Source: Salinicoccus halitifaciens
Lineage (GTDB): Bacteria > Bacillota > Bacilli > Staphylococcales > Salinicoccaceae
Direction: 5' to 3'
NCBI RefSeq assembly: GCF_021026095.1
Contig: NZ_JAJNCU010000005.1
Coordinates: forward strand, 124,001-188,000
DNA: 64,000 nucleotides
The translations under genes were made by a program, and so were the position numbers. The notes beneath the pieces are model-generated. The model did no database searches and was not told the DNA's origin. It saw nothing but the letters and a program-made list of their open reading frames with translations. Shown in pieces: positions 1 to 8,053 of this stretch. The first letter of the stretch is position 1. Each line of letters starts with the position of its first letter.

Positions 1-1038
1 CTGCCTCGTGCCGAAGATGTCTCCGATGTAGGCGGGTATCGCAGCGAAACCGCCTCCATAACAGGAAATCATGATGAACAATAAGATGGCGAACAGATAT
101 TCATTCGTCACAACCGGCAGTATGGCGAACACGCCAATCTGGATAACGAAGAAAATCGTGTACAGATTCGGCCTGCCGATGTAATCCGAGATGGACGCCC
201 ATATGAGCCTGCCGGCACCATTGAACACGCCCATGACACCGACGATGATTGCTGCGGCTGCCACTGTCACACCGGTGATTTCCTGGGCCATCGGACTGGC
301 CACAGCCAGGATTGCGATGCCGCAGGTGATGTTGATGAACAACATCAGCCACAGGAAGTAAAATCGTCTTGTCTTGATCGCCTCGTTGGCGGTGAGTTGG
401 ACGTAGTCCCGCTTCACTTCCCTCGGTGAATCATCCGTATTCTTCATGCCTTCAGGCATATATCCTTCAGGCGGCCTTTCAAGATACAGGCTTGATGCCA
501 GCATCACTATGAAATAAATGGATCCGAGCACAAAAAACGTTGCCGGAATGCTGAATGCATCCATCAGGAACTCCATGGCGGGTGATGCGATCATCGCAGC
601 AAAGCCGAAGCCCATTATTGCGAGGCCCGTCGCCATCCCCCTCCTGTCTGGAAACCATTTGATCAGTGTCGATACAGGGGTGATGTAGCCGATCCCAAGC
701 CCGATACCGCCAAACACTCCGTAACTGATGTACAAGAGCCACAGACTTTCAACTTGTACAGCATAACCGCCGATGCCCATGCCGATCGCGAAAAATAATG
801 TCGCAACCAAGCCGGACATCCTGGGACCGTACCTTTCAACAAAATGCCCCATGAATGCTGCCGAGAGCCCTGAAAATAAGATGGCCAGACTGAATGTGAA
901 CGATACATCAGACAATGACCAGCCGATTGATTCCTGGAGCGGGCCGGTGAAGACACTCCACGCATATACAGATCCGATCGAGATATGGATCCCGACCGCT
1001 GCAAGCGCTATCAACCAGCGATTTCTTTTAACTGCCAT
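1..1038 (-). CDS. OFA-family MFS transporter, downstream tandem copy (3' end cut by window)
   Basis: This is an integral membrane permease of the oxalate/formate antiporter (OFA) branch of the major facilitator superfamily. It reads leftward off the window edge near residue 346, so the last helices are missing. The protein is nearly the same as the complete copy immediately upstream, and the 5' flank (the stretch containing cataagctttaagatttaca) is duplicated as well. I place the start at the second ATG, 1038, because GGGGGA lies about 6 bases before it, whereas the ATG at 1053 has no ribosome site. OFA proteins carry small monocarboxylates or dicarboxylates (oxalate, formate, lactate). The substrate cannot be read from sequence; fdhD next door suggests formate, as an inference only. 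Confidence 0.85.
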   Translation of the reverse strand, partial: MAVKRNRWLIALAAVGIHISIGSVYAWSVFTGPLQESIGWSLSDVSFTFSLAILFSGLSAAFMGHFVERYGPRMSGLVATLFFAIGMGIGGYAVQVESLWLLYISYGVFGGIGLGIGYITPVSTLIKWFPDRRGMATGLAIMGFGFAAMIASPAMEFLMDAFSIPATFFVLGSIYFIVMLASSLYLERPPEGYMPEGMKNTDDSPREVKRDYVQLTANEAIKTRRFYFLWLMLFINITCGIAILAVASPMAQEITGVTVAAAAIIVGVMGVFNGAGRLIWASISDYIGRPNLYTIFFVIQIGVFAILPVVTNEYLFAILLFIMISCYGGGFAAIPAYIGDIFGTRQ

Positions 1039-1115
1039 TCCCTTTTCCCCCATAAGCTTTAAGATTTACATCAAATATGGTCATCATATAAAATGCATAT
1101 GTTTAAAAAGGTTGT

Positions 1116-2405
1116 TTACTCAGCCAGCTGCGGTTTATCCTGTACACTTTGCGGACTCGCCGCTGTCTCACCGGCACTTTCCCTGATCTTTTTGATGTCA
1201 GCACGTATAAGCAGTGAAATGACGAGCGCCGCCACAAACATTGCCGTGAATATATACAGCGTCAACGTATAGCTTGCCGTCGCCTCGTAGATTTCGGCGA
1301 CGATGAGCGGGCCTGCAAGACCTGCTGCCGCCCATGCGGTCAAAATATAGCCGTGGATCGCACCAAGCTGTTTGGTGCCGAAGATGTCTCCGATGTAGGC
1401 GGGTATCGCAGCGAAACCGCCTCCATAACACGAAATCATGATGAACAGTAATATCGCGAATAAGTATTCGTTCGTCACGGCCGGCAGTATTGCAAAGACA
1501 CCGATTTGGATGACGAAGAAAATTGTGTACAGATTCGGTCTGCCGATGTAATCCGAGATGGATGCCCAGATCAGTCTGCCGCCACCGTTGAACACACCCA
1601 TGATGCCGACGATGAGTGCTGCAGCCGCAACCGAGATTCCGGTGATCTCCTGGGCCATCGGACTGGCCACAGCCAGGATTGCGATACCGCAGGTGACGTT
1701 GATGAACAACATCAGCCACAGGAAGTAAAATCGCCTTGTCTTGATCGCCTCGTTGGCGGTGAGCTGGACATAATCCTGCTTCACTTCCTTCGGTGAATCA
1801 TCCGTATTCTTCATGCCTTCAGGCATATATCCTTCAGGCGGCCTTTCAAGATACAGGCTCGCTGCCAGCATCACTATGAAATAAATGACTGCAAGTATAT
1901 AGAATGTCGCCGGAATGCTGAATGCATTCATCAGGAATTCCATCGCAGGTGATGCGATCATCGCAGCGAAGCCGAAGCCCATTATTGCAAGGCCCGTTGC
2001 CATGCCCCTTCTGTCCGGAAACCATTTGACGAGTGTCGATACAGGTGTGATGTAACCGATTCCAAGTCCGATACCACCAAATACACCATAGCCCAGATAA
2101 AGCATCCACAAGCTTTCAATCTGTACAGCGTAACCTGCCGTTGCCATACCGAGCGCAAAAAATGATGTCGAAACCAAACCGGAAGCCCTCGGGCCATACT
2201 TTTCAACGAAATGCCCCATGAATGCTGCCGACAGACCTAAAAACAAGATGGCCAGACTGAATGTGAACGACACATCAGACAATGACCAGCCGATCGATTC
2301 CTGGAGCGGACCGGTGAACACGCTCCACGCATAAACAGATCCAATCGAGATGTGGATCCCGACTGCTGCAAGCGCTATCAACCAACGATTTTTTTTCACT
2401 TCCAT
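1116..2405 (-). CDS. OFA-family MFS transporter, upstream tandem copy
   Basis: Complete permease of about 429 residues with roughly 12 hydrophobic segments. The N-terminus reads NRWLIALAAVGIHISIGSVYAW, typical of OFA/OxlT-like MFS proteins, and the inter-helix loop has a DRRG motif (WFPDRRGMATG) near residue 135. The C-terminal tail is short and polar. The ATG at 2420 lacks a Shine-Dalgarno; the ATG at 2405 follows GGGGGA, so I use 2405. It is paralogous to the copy at 1-1038, separated by 62 bases or so, which points to a recent tandem duplication. It is divergent from fdhD. Predicted helix 11 (HGYILTAWAAAGLAGPL) has no lysine, unlike the lysine of characterised OxlT, so true oxalate:formate exchange is doubtful; another monocarboxylate is equally possible. 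Confidence 0.88.
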   Translation of the reverse strand: MEVKKNRWLIALAAVGIHISIGSVYAWSVFTGPLQESIGWSLSDVSFTFSLAILFLGLSAAFMGHFVEKYGPRASGLVSTSFFALGMATAGYAVQIESLWMLYLGYGVFGGIGLGIGYITPVSTLVKWFPDRRGMATGLAIMGFGFAAMIASPAMEFLMNAFSIPATFYILAVIYFIVMLAASLYLERPPEGYMPEGMKNTDDSPKEVKQDYVQLTANEAIKTRRFYFLWLMLFINVTCGIAILAVASPMAQEITGISVAAAALIVGIMGVFNGGGRLIWASISDYIGRPNLYTIFFVIQIGVFAILPAVTNEYLFAILLFIMISCYGGGFAAIPAYIGDIFGTKQLGAIHGYILTAWAAAGLAGPLIVAEIYEATASYTLTLYIFTAMFVAALVISLLIRADIKKIRESAGETAASPQSVQDKPQLAE

Positions 2406-2490
2406 TCCCTTTTCCCCCATAAGCTTAAAGATTTACATTGAATATGTTTATCATATAAAATGTGTTTGTTTGTTATAATGAATTATATAG

Positions 2491-2511
2491 ATTGTCGGCA
2501 ACCCCGACAAT
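2491..2511. promoter_or_regulatory. Perfect inverted repeat in the MFS/fdhD divergent region
   Basis: ATTGTCGG and CCGACAAT form a perfect 8-bp dyad around five bases, midway between the divergent OFA transporter and fdhD. No T-run follows on either strand, so it is more likely an operator than a terminator. The binding protein is unknown. Confidence 0.4.
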
Positions 2512-2565
2512 AGTTTATTTAAAATTGTGACGGTTTTATGAAAATATTTTTAAAGAGGTTAGATT

Positions 2566-3351
2566 ATGAATATTACAACAGAAAGGAAAATTGTCAGATA
2601 TCAGGACGGACAATTTTCAAATGTAGACGATATGGTGGCCGAAGAATTCCCGCTCACCGTATATATAAATGATATAGAATTCGTCACCCTCGTCTGTTCC
2701 CCCGACCACCTGGAGGAGCTGGTCATCGGCTTCCTCGCTTCCGAAGGCGCCATAAGATCATATAATGATATAAAATCCTTCAATCTTGATGACAGGGGCG
2801 GGTTCTGCCACATCAAACTGCATAAGTCGATACCGACAGACCACTTCCAGTATTCGAAGCGGATCCTCGGTTCATGCTGCGGTAAGAGCCGGCAGTTCTA
2901 TTTCCAGAACGATGTCGATACGGCCAAAGTGTCGATGAGCAAAACGACGCTGACGCCGGAGCAGGTCAGCAGACTGATGATCGAGATGCAGACGACGAGC
3001 ACGATCTTCAAGGAGACCGGCGGCATCCATAATGCAAGTCTCGGCGCCCCGGACGGCACGGTCGTCCACCGCGGCGATATCGGCCGGCATAATGCCCTAG
3101 ATAAACTGTACGGCTACTGCGTTCAGAATAATATCTCCGTCAGGGACAAAGTACTTGTATTCAGCGGCCGGATTTCATCGGAGGTGCTGACCAAAGCTGC
3201 AAAAATCGGTGTGGGCATCGTGCTGAGCAAATCTGCACCGACCGATCTTGCCATCGGACTTGCCCATGACTTGAACATCACAGCCGTCGGGTTCGTCCGC
3301 GGTGAATCATTCAACGTTTACACCCATCCATGGCGCATCACCGAAAGCTGA
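2566..3351 (+). CDS. fdhD: Formate dehydrogenase accessory sulfurtransferase FdhD
   Basis: FdhD is a cytoplasmic sulfurtransferase that passes sulfur from a cysteine desulfurase to the molybdenum cofactor so that formate dehydrogenase becomes active. The 261-residue protein is full length and matches the S. aureus-type FdhD: it has LGSCCGKS at residues 101-108 with adjacent Cys104 and Cys105 in place of the CxxC of the E. coli protein, then GRHNALDKLYG and FSGRISSEV in the C-terminal half. The ATG follows an AGAGG site. The enzyme it would serve is encoded at about 49.9-53.5 kb (FdhA plus DUF1641). It is transcribed away from the OFA transporters, so a shared regulatory region at 2406-2565 is likely. 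Confidence 0.95.
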   Translation: MNITTERKIVRYQDGQFSNVDDMVAEEFPLTVYINDIEFVTLVCSPDHLEELVIGFLASEGAIRSYNDIKSFNLDDRGGFCHIKLHKSIPTDHFQYSKRILGSCCGKSRQFYFQNDVDTAKVSMSKTTLTPEQVSRLMIEMQTTSTIFKETGGIHNASLGAPDGTVVHRGDIGRHNALDKLYGYCVQNNISVRDKVLVFSGRISSEVLTKAAKIGVGIVLSKSAPTDLAIGLAHDLNITAVGFVRGESFNVYTHPWRITES

Positions 3352-3378
3352 CGGTTTCCAAAATACCGAAGCCTTCGT

Positions 3379-3407
3379 TTGACTTACGTGCCCGGCACAT
3401 CTATGAT
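3379..3407 (+). promoter_or_regulatory. Sigma-A-type promoter of the thi operon
   Basis: TTGACT, 17 bases, TATGAT. It lies about 20 bases before the TPP riboswitch, on the right strand to transcribe riboswitch and thiDME. Confidence 0.65.
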
Positions 3408-3426
3408 GAAATTAAGTAAATAACAG

Positions 3427-3533
3427 TACCACTAGGGGTGCATTGGCTGAGATAGCATATTTCCGGAAACGAACTTCGGGAAAGTGCTGATCCCTTCGAC
3501 TTGATCTGGATAATACCAGCGTAAGGAAGTGGT
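3427..3533 (+). promoter_or_regulatory. TPP riboswitch (THI box)
   Basis: The conserved THI-box blocks are present in order: ACTAGGGGTGC, GCTGAGA, then GATCTGGATAATACCAGCGTAAGGAAGTGG. ACCACT at the 5' end pairs with AGTGGT at the 3' end to form P1. A strong terminator hairpin follows at 3621-3667 before the first gene, so thiamine pyrophosphate binding should end transcription early. It controls thiD-thiM-thiE. Confidence 0.95.
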
Positions 3534-3620
3534 TTAGTACTTGAATATCAGACAGCTGACCAAATATATACATCTATAGACTATGATGCGCTTTTGGTGT
3601 GTGCTGTTATTTATATTACT

Positions 3621-3667
3621 AAGCCCGCTTCTGCAATGTTGATATTGCTGGAAGCGGGCTTTTTATT
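3621..3667 (+). terminator. Riboswitch-controlled terminator upstream of thiD
   Basis: AAGCCCGCTTC pairs with GAAGCGGGCTT and is followed by a T-rich run. It sits between the TPP aptamer and the thiD start codon, the usual place for the expression platform of a transcriptional riboswitch. Confidence 0.85.
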
Positions 3668-3692
3668 CTGCAACACGGAAGGATGGTCATTT

Positions 3693-4490
3693 ATGGCAAG
3701 TGCTTTACCTATTGCGCTGACGATAGCGGGAACCGACCCTTCAGGCGGTGCCGGGGTCCTCGCGGACATCAAATCTTTTCAATCCCGTGGTGTTTACGGC
3801 ATGTCAGCGGTCACCTCACTCACCGCACAGAATACGCTCGGGGTGCAGGATGTCTTTAATGTGCCCGCCGGTTTTTTGGATGCACAGCTCGGCAGTATAT
3901 TTTCCGATGAAGCGCCGCATGCGATGAAAAGCGGCATGATCGCAACCGAAGAAATGATGCACGTCATCAGGCGGTATGCTGATGAACAAAGTATCCCCTT
4001 CGTCATCGATCCGGTCATGATTTCAACATCGGGGCACAACCTGATCGATGAGGGTGCCATCGACTACCTGCGGGATTCGCTCCTGCCCCTGGCCGCCACT
4101 GTGACGCCGAATATCCCGGAAGCGGAAAAGCTCACTGGCATCACCATCGAGAATGAAACGGATATAGAGAAGGCCGCAAAAATCTTCATGGGGGAAATCG
4201 GTGTGGAGAGTGTCATCATCAAGGGCGGGCACCTCAAAGGGGCTGCCGTCGATTATCTGTTCCAGAGGGGGGATTCCCTGAAATTGTCATCTGAGCGGAT
4301 CGACACCGGGCACACACATGGCACGGGCTGCACTTTTTCTGCAGTCATCACGGCAGAAATCGCAAAGGGCCGGACGCTTGAAGATGCGTTCCGGACAGGC
4401 AAAAAGTATATAACGGAAGCAATAAGGAAGACACCGGAAATCGGCCGGGGCCAGGGTCCGGTCAACCATTTCGCATATAAGGGGGAATGA
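3693..4490 (+). CDS. thiD: Hydroxymethylpyrimidine/phosphomethylpyrimidine kinase
   Basis: ThiD phosphorylates HMP and then HMP-P to give HMP-PP, the pyrimidine half of thiamine. The ribokinase-like fold is shown by the N-terminal ALTIAGTDPSGGAG (residues 7-20) and the C-terminal GTGC anion-hole motif at 210-213. An open frame extends upstream to 3594, but that part runs through the riboswitch terminator; the ATG at 3693 is preceded by GGAAGGA, giving a normal 265-residue protein. It is the first gene of a three-gene operon whose reading frames overlap. Staphylococcal thi operons usually begin with tenA, which is absent here. Confidence 0.94.
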   Translation: MASALPIALTIAGTDPSGGAGVLADIKSFQSRGVYGMSAVTSLTAQNTLGVQDVFNVPAGFLDAQLGSIFSDEAPHAMKSGMIATEEMMHVIRRYADEQSIPFVIDPVMISTSGHNLIDEGAIDYLRDSLLPLAATVTPNIPEAEKLTGITIENETDIEKAAKIFMGEIGVESVIIKGGHLKGAAVDYLFQRGDSLKLSSERIDTGHTHGTGCTFSAVITAEIAKGRTLEDAFRTGKKYITEAIRKTPEIGRGQGPVNHFAYKGE

Positions 4491-4495
4491 ATGAT

Positions 4496-5275
4496 ATGAA
4501 GACTTTAAGTAAACTTCGGGGGAATCCGCCGCTCATCGTCTGCATTACAAACGATGTCGTAAAAGACATTACGGCAAACGGCCTTCTCGCACTCGGGGCC
4601 TCCCCGATCATGAGCGGGGAGAAGAGTGAAGCGGCAGGGCTCATGCAGGCCGCGGACGGTCTGCTGATCAATATAGGGACTGCTGACATGCACAAGAAAG
4701 AGCTCATGTTTGAAATGGCGGAAGCAGCGAATAAAAACAATGTGCCTCTGGTGCTCGACCCGGTCGGCTATGCCGCTTCGAACTTCAGAAGGAACCTGGT
4801 GGATGAACTGATCGAAAAATATGAGTTCACGCTGATCAAAGGGAACCAGAGTGAAATGATGGCACTCGCCGGCCTTGAGAGCACTTCCCGGGGCGTTGAT
4901 TCCACAGATGCCGGGGATGCACTCGAAATTGCCGAAGCCGCATTTGAAGCTCTGAACATACCGGCGCTGGTCACCGGGGAAACGGATGCACTCGTCACAC
5001 GCACACGCCGGTATACGTTCCACAACGGAAATGGGCTGCAGGGTAGGATCACCGGCTCGGGCTGTCTGCTCGGTGCGGTCATGCTTGCCTTCATCTCAAG
5101 AAGTGACGGGCTCACCGACGGCGCCCTCGATGCGGTGAGCTACTACAACTTATGCGCCGAGTCCGCTGCCGGGCAGAATCCGGGACCCGCGACATTCAGG
5201 ACGGGTTTCATAGATGCCCTCTATTTGAATGATGACGCACTGCTTTCAGAAAAGGACATCAGGCAGCATGAATAA
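4496..5275 (+). CDS. thiM: Hydroxyethylthiazole kinase
   Basis: ThiM salvages thiazole alcohol by phosphorylating it for thiamine monophosphate synthesis. The protein has PLVLDPVGYAASNFR and IKGNQSEM in the middle and GRITGSGCLLGA near residue 183, the last carrying the conserved cysteine of the family. Two starts are possible: ATG 4487 overlaps the thiD stop but leaves no space after GGGGGA, while ATG 4496 is about 9 bases from it, so I choose 4496 (259 residues). Translational coupling with thiD is likely. No thiazole synthesis genes are nearby, which suggests that this operon serves salvage. Confidence 0.93.
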   Translation: MKTLSKLRGNPPLIVCITNDVVKDITANGLLALGASPIMSGEKSEAAGLMQAADGLLINIGTADMHKKELMFEMAEAANKNNVPLVLDPVGYAASNFRRNLVDELIEKYEFTLIKGNQSEMMALAGLESTSRGVDSTDAGDALEIAEAAFEALNIPALVTGETDALVTRTRRYTFHNGNGLQGRITGSGCLLGAVMLAFISRSDGLTDGALDAVSYYNLCAESAAGQNPGPATFRTGFIDALYLNDDALLSEKDIRQHE

Positions 5276-5891
5276 GATGGATTTAAGGCTTTACTTCATA
5301 TACGGTTCGGCACAGGGCGATGCTGCGGCCAGCTTGGATGTGATCAGGCAGGCGCTCGAAGGCGGCGTCACGATGTTCCAGCTCCGTGAAAAAGGGCCCG
5401 GTGCACTCGAGGGAAGAAGCCTTTTGGATTTTGCATCTTCGGTGAAATCACTGACTTCTGAATATGGAATCCCCTTCATTGTGAATGATGATGCGGATCT
5501 CGCGATGGAGGTGGATGCCGACGGCATCCATATCGGGCAGGATGATATAAAGCCAGCAGATCTGCCCCGGTGGTTCGACCGGAAAATCATCGGGCTCTCC
5601 GTCGGCAGTCCGGAGGAGCTCGCTTTAAGTGACCTCAGGAATGTCGACTATATCGGCACCGGTCCTGTATTCCCCACACAGTCGAAAGATGATGCGGGGG
5701 CGGCCATAGGCACCGCGGGACTCCGGCGGATGCGGGAAGACATCGGGCGCATGCCGATGGTTGCGATCGGCGGCATTACGCACGCAAACTATAAAGCGTG
5801 CCTTGAGGCCGGCGCCGACGGAATCGCAGTGATCTCGGCAATCTCCGGCGCCGGAGACGTCACCCGGGCAGCGCACGGATTTTTAAAATGA
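5268..5891 (+). CDS. thiE: Thiamine-phosphate synthase
   Basis: ThiE joins HMP-PP to thiazole phosphate, releasing pyrophosphate and giving thiamine monophosphate. The TIM-barrel signatures are clear: QLREKG near residue 40, IVNDDADLAMEVDADGIHIGQDD in the centre and YIGTGPVFPT further on, with VAIGGI and the phosphate-binding DGIAVISAI at the end. The start ATG 5268 overlaps the last codons of thiM by eight bases, so translation is probably coupled; ATG 5277 is an alternative. The length, 207 residues, is normal. A strong hairpin follows at 5914-5963 and closes the operon. Confidence 0.94.
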   Translation: MNKMDLRLYFIYGSAQGDAAASLDVIRQALEGGVTMFQLREKGPGALEGRSLLDFASSVKSLTSEYGIPFIVNDDADLAMEVDADGIHIGQDDIKPADLPRWFDRKIIGLSVGSPEELALSDLRNVDYIGTGPVFPTQSKDDAGAAIGTAGLRRMREDIGRMPMVAIGGITHANYKACLEAGADGIAVISAISGAGDVTRAAHGFLK

Positions 5892-5913
5892 TGAGAATAA
5901 CCTGAACCACTTA

Positions 5914-5963
5914 AAAAGCCGGATGCAGAAGCCTTTTCATAAGGTTTCCGCATCCGGCTTTTA
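5914..5963. terminator. Bidirectional terminator, thiE / sagB-like gene
   Basis: AAAAGCCGGATGC pairs with GCATCCGGCTTTT. A-rich and T-rich flanks on both sides let it serve the convergent genes. Confidence 0.85.
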
Positions 5964-5975
5964 TAGTGCCGTCCA

Positions 5976-6761
5976 TTATTCTTCCCGGTATTTCGTGAAT
6001 TTGAAATCACCGGTCTGAAGTGCATAATCATCATAATATGATGCCATTATACCGGCGATACTGACTGCCCAGCTGATATCGGTCGCATACTGGTGTGTAC
6101 CGGGTTCATGCGGGTTCCACCGCATTTTATAGAGAGTATGCTGACCGTTATTCACATAGTTCCGGCTGATGAATTCCGCACCGCCCATGATCGCGCGTTC
6201 AGGGGATGACCAGTCTTCTTCAGCCGCATAGCTCGAGCCCGCTTCCACCGCCTGCCGGTCAAAAGCCCCGATGCCGAAAAAGTTGTAATATGTCGTGCCG
6301 TCCGCTTCTATGCCCCGGGCGAGCTCGGATGCACCGTTACCGGTCTCGATCTGTGTATGGCTGATCAAATACAGCACGTTGATATCATGGGCGTCCTGGG
6401 CCTCGAGGTATGTTTCCCCGTACCCTTCAAGGATACCCCTGCCCTCCAGAATCTCATTCAAAGTACCTGCATCCACGTCCACCTTCTGTCTCAGGTCGAG
6501 GTGCTGCAGCGGATAATAATCTTCAGCCGTCTGCATATAATGCCTGATCTGTTCTTCCCCGGCCTCCGTCAGCCGGCCATCCTGGATGGTCACATCCTGG
6601 GTATTTTTGTCGAGCTGGAGGGCGACCGCCTCATCAAAAGTATACGGCGAACGATTCCTGTCATCTCCCGTGGTCTCTGAAAATATGAAAGTGATCACGA
6701 ACACCCCCATAATCAGACTGAGTATCAATAATGGTAAATCATCTTTATTTTCCCTGAACAT
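5976..6761 (-). CDS. Membrane-anchored N-acetylglucosaminidase (SagB-like)
   Basis: Cell-wall hydrolase that cleaves glycan strands between GlcNAc and MurNAc. Residues 9-28 form a single N-terminal membrane anchor with no cleavage motif, so the catalytic part faces outward but stays attached. The glucosaminidase domain occupies about residues 100-255, with the likely catalytic glutamate at 139 (HTQIETGNG), then NFFGIGAFD and a C-terminal YATDISWAVSIAGIM. Length and layout match S. aureus SagB, which trims nascent glycan strands with SpdC; no spdC lies in this window. It is a single gene convergent with the thi operon. Confidence 0.85.
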   Translation of the reverse strand: MFRENKDDLPLLILSLIMGVFVITFIFSETTGDDRNRSPYTFDEAVALQLDKNTQDVTIQDGRLTEAGEEQIRHYMQTAEDYYPLQHLDLRQKVDVDAGTLNEILEGRGILEGYGETYLEAQDAHDINVLYLISHTQIETGNGASELARGIEADGTTYYNFFGIGAFDRQAVEAGSSYAAEEDWSSPERAIMGGAEFISRNYVNNGQHTLYKMRWNPHEPGTHQYATDISWAVSIAGIMASYYDDYALQTGDFKFTKYREE

Positions 6762-6816
6762 GGCCTTTATCCTTTACAAAAATGAATACTCTTATATTAC
6801 AACTTAAACATCAAAA

Positions 6817-6848
6817 AAGTAAGCATCAAATGTGATGCTTACTTTTCG
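6817..6848 (-). terminator. Terminator overlapping the stop of the FMN reductase gene
   Basis: On the minus strand AAGTAAGCATCA pairs with TGATGCTTACTT and is followed by a T-run. The stop codon at 6826-6828 lies inside the hairpin loop or stem, so translation termination and transcription termination are packed together. Confidence 0.8.
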
Positions 6849-7368
6849 TCATCGTCGCGAGATCTATTAGAGAATCAATCATCTTCCCGATCCTCTGCTT
6901 CATCTCCTCACTGAGATGGGCATACTCGCCTTTCTCGTTCTTTTGATAATCCCCGCTGCTTGCACAGACCTGGGTCGGCACGGCCAGCGCATGCAGCCCC
7001 CTCATCACTATCCGGAGCTGGGCCAGCGGGTCGGTGTTCCGCATGCCGCCGCTCGTGCAGTACAATGCGACCGGCTTGCCCTCGAACTGATCGAATGACA
7101 GATGATCCAGTGCATTTTTTAAAATGCCGGAAAATGAAGTATGGTAGTTCGGTGTGCCGATGATGATTGCATCCGCTTCCCTTGCGATGGTCTTGAATTC
7201 TTCAAGGTCTTCAGTCGGCGGAGAACCGAGAAGCGGGATATTCCATTGACACAGATCTATGATTTCAACATGGTTTTCAGGCTGTTCAATCTGGGCTTTT
7301 ATTTCTTCAGCAAGAAAAGCAGCACTTGAACCCGGGAACGGACTCCCGGAAATGATCAGCAGATTCAT
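6826..7368 (-). CDS. NAD(P)H-dependent FMN reductase / azoreductase-like flavoprotein
   Basis: Flavodoxin-fold oxidoreductase of 180 residues that uses NAD(P)H to reduce FMN, quinones or azo compounds. The FMN phosphate loop is GSPFPGSS (residues 7-14), and the second signature GTPNYHTSFSGILKNALD followed by GKPVALYCTSGG matches the NADPH-dependent FMN reductase family (Bacillus YvhB/AzoR-like). The start has GGAGC nearby (AAAGGAGCCAGCTT before ATG). It stands alone between convergent and same-strand small genes. The physiological electron acceptor cannot be inferred. Confidence 0.85.
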   Translation of the reverse strand: MNLLIISGSPFPGSSAAFLAEEIKAQIEQPENHVEIIDLCQWNIPLLGSPPTEDLEEFKTIAREADAIIIGTPNYHTSFSGILKNALDHLSFDQFEGKPVALYCTSGGMRNTDPLAQLRIVMRGLHALAVPTQVCASSGDYQKNEKGEYAHLSEEMKQRIGKMIDSLIDLATMTKSKHHI

Positions 7369-7471
7369 AAGCTGGCTCCTTTATCAAAATATTTATTACA
7401 TTCATCATACCATTTAGGCGCCATATATTCCCATACATCAAAGGATGTAAAAAAAAGAGACTTTAAAAGTC

Positions 7472-7654
7472 TCAATTCATTAACTTACTATTCAGTTCTT
7501 CCAATTTATCATAGACATCATAGGGTAATTCAGCAAGTGTGACTTCTTCATCGACCAATTTCTGCGCAAGTTCGATATCGATACCTACGGCTTGGCTGAT
7601 CTGGTATGGGGTTAATTTTTCCACAAGTAGTGAAAGGTTTAATTCTGTGCTCAT
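7472..7654 (-). CDS. Small HTH-like protein, paralogue A
   Basis: I do not recognise a named family for this 60-residue protein. It shows LTPYQISQAVGIDIELAQKLVDEE, which has the helix-turn-helix look of a minimal Cro/Xre-like fold, followed by a helical acidic tail. AAGGAAGGTGAC lies ahead of the ATG, an excellent ribosome site, so it is probably translated. The next gene upstream (7746-7934) is a diverged paralogue with the same pattern. Both lack any obvious toxin partner. A small DNA-binding regulator or an antitoxin-like fragment are possible; both are inferences. Confidence 0.65.
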   Translation of the reverse strand: MSTELNLSLLVEKLTPYQISQAVGIDIELAQKLVDEEVTLAELPYDVYDKLEELNSKLMN

Positions 7655-7745
7655 AAAGTCACCTTCCTTATCAGTATCGAAGAGTACTAATAATTAATTA
7701 TACCATATAATCCACATACTGCAAGAATATGCTGAACACATTCAA

Positions 7746-7934
7746 CTATTTCTTCACGCGGCCGAATAAAGCCCCTTCCAAATGATGGACTTTTTCCAGA
7801 ATCTCAGGGCATAACTCCTCCAACGACATGTTGCCATCCAAAATGCTCTGTACCTGATCAATGGGTATTTCCAATGCTTCGCTAAGCTGGTAACTGGTCA
7901 GACTGCCGCCGAATATATTCAGCTCGTGGATCAT
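7746..7934 (-). CDS. Small HTH-like protein, paralogue B
   Basis: About 62 residues. LTSYQLSEALEIPIDQVQSIL aligns with LTPYQISQAVGIDIELAQKLV of the next gene, and SLEELCPEILEKVHHLE aligns with TLAELPYDVYDKLEELN, so the two are paralogues from an old tandem duplication. The possible starts are GTG 7943, ATG 7940 and ATG 7934; TAAGGGTGAT best spaces to 7934. It carries a basic C-terminal tail (GRVKK) that the partner lacks. The function is unknown; the fold suggests a minimal helix-turn-helix. Confidence 0.62.
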   Translation of the reverse strand: MIHELNIFGGSLTSYQLSEALEIPIDQVQSILDGNMSLEELCPEILEKVHHLEGALFGRVKK

Positions 7935-8053
7935 ATGCATCACCCTTATCCTTGAAGTCTCTTAAGTATACGCCCTTTCACCTAAAAAGCAATCTATTCT
8001 GCCTTAATTATTTCCCGTTTAATCGGGTACAATATGCGTGAGGAGTGATTTTT

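Noticed and set aside
32-2420. Misassembly in place of a tandem duplication
   Set aside because: The two copies differ at many scattered positions, including synonymous ones, and the second is complete, so a collapsed or repeated read error is unlikely.
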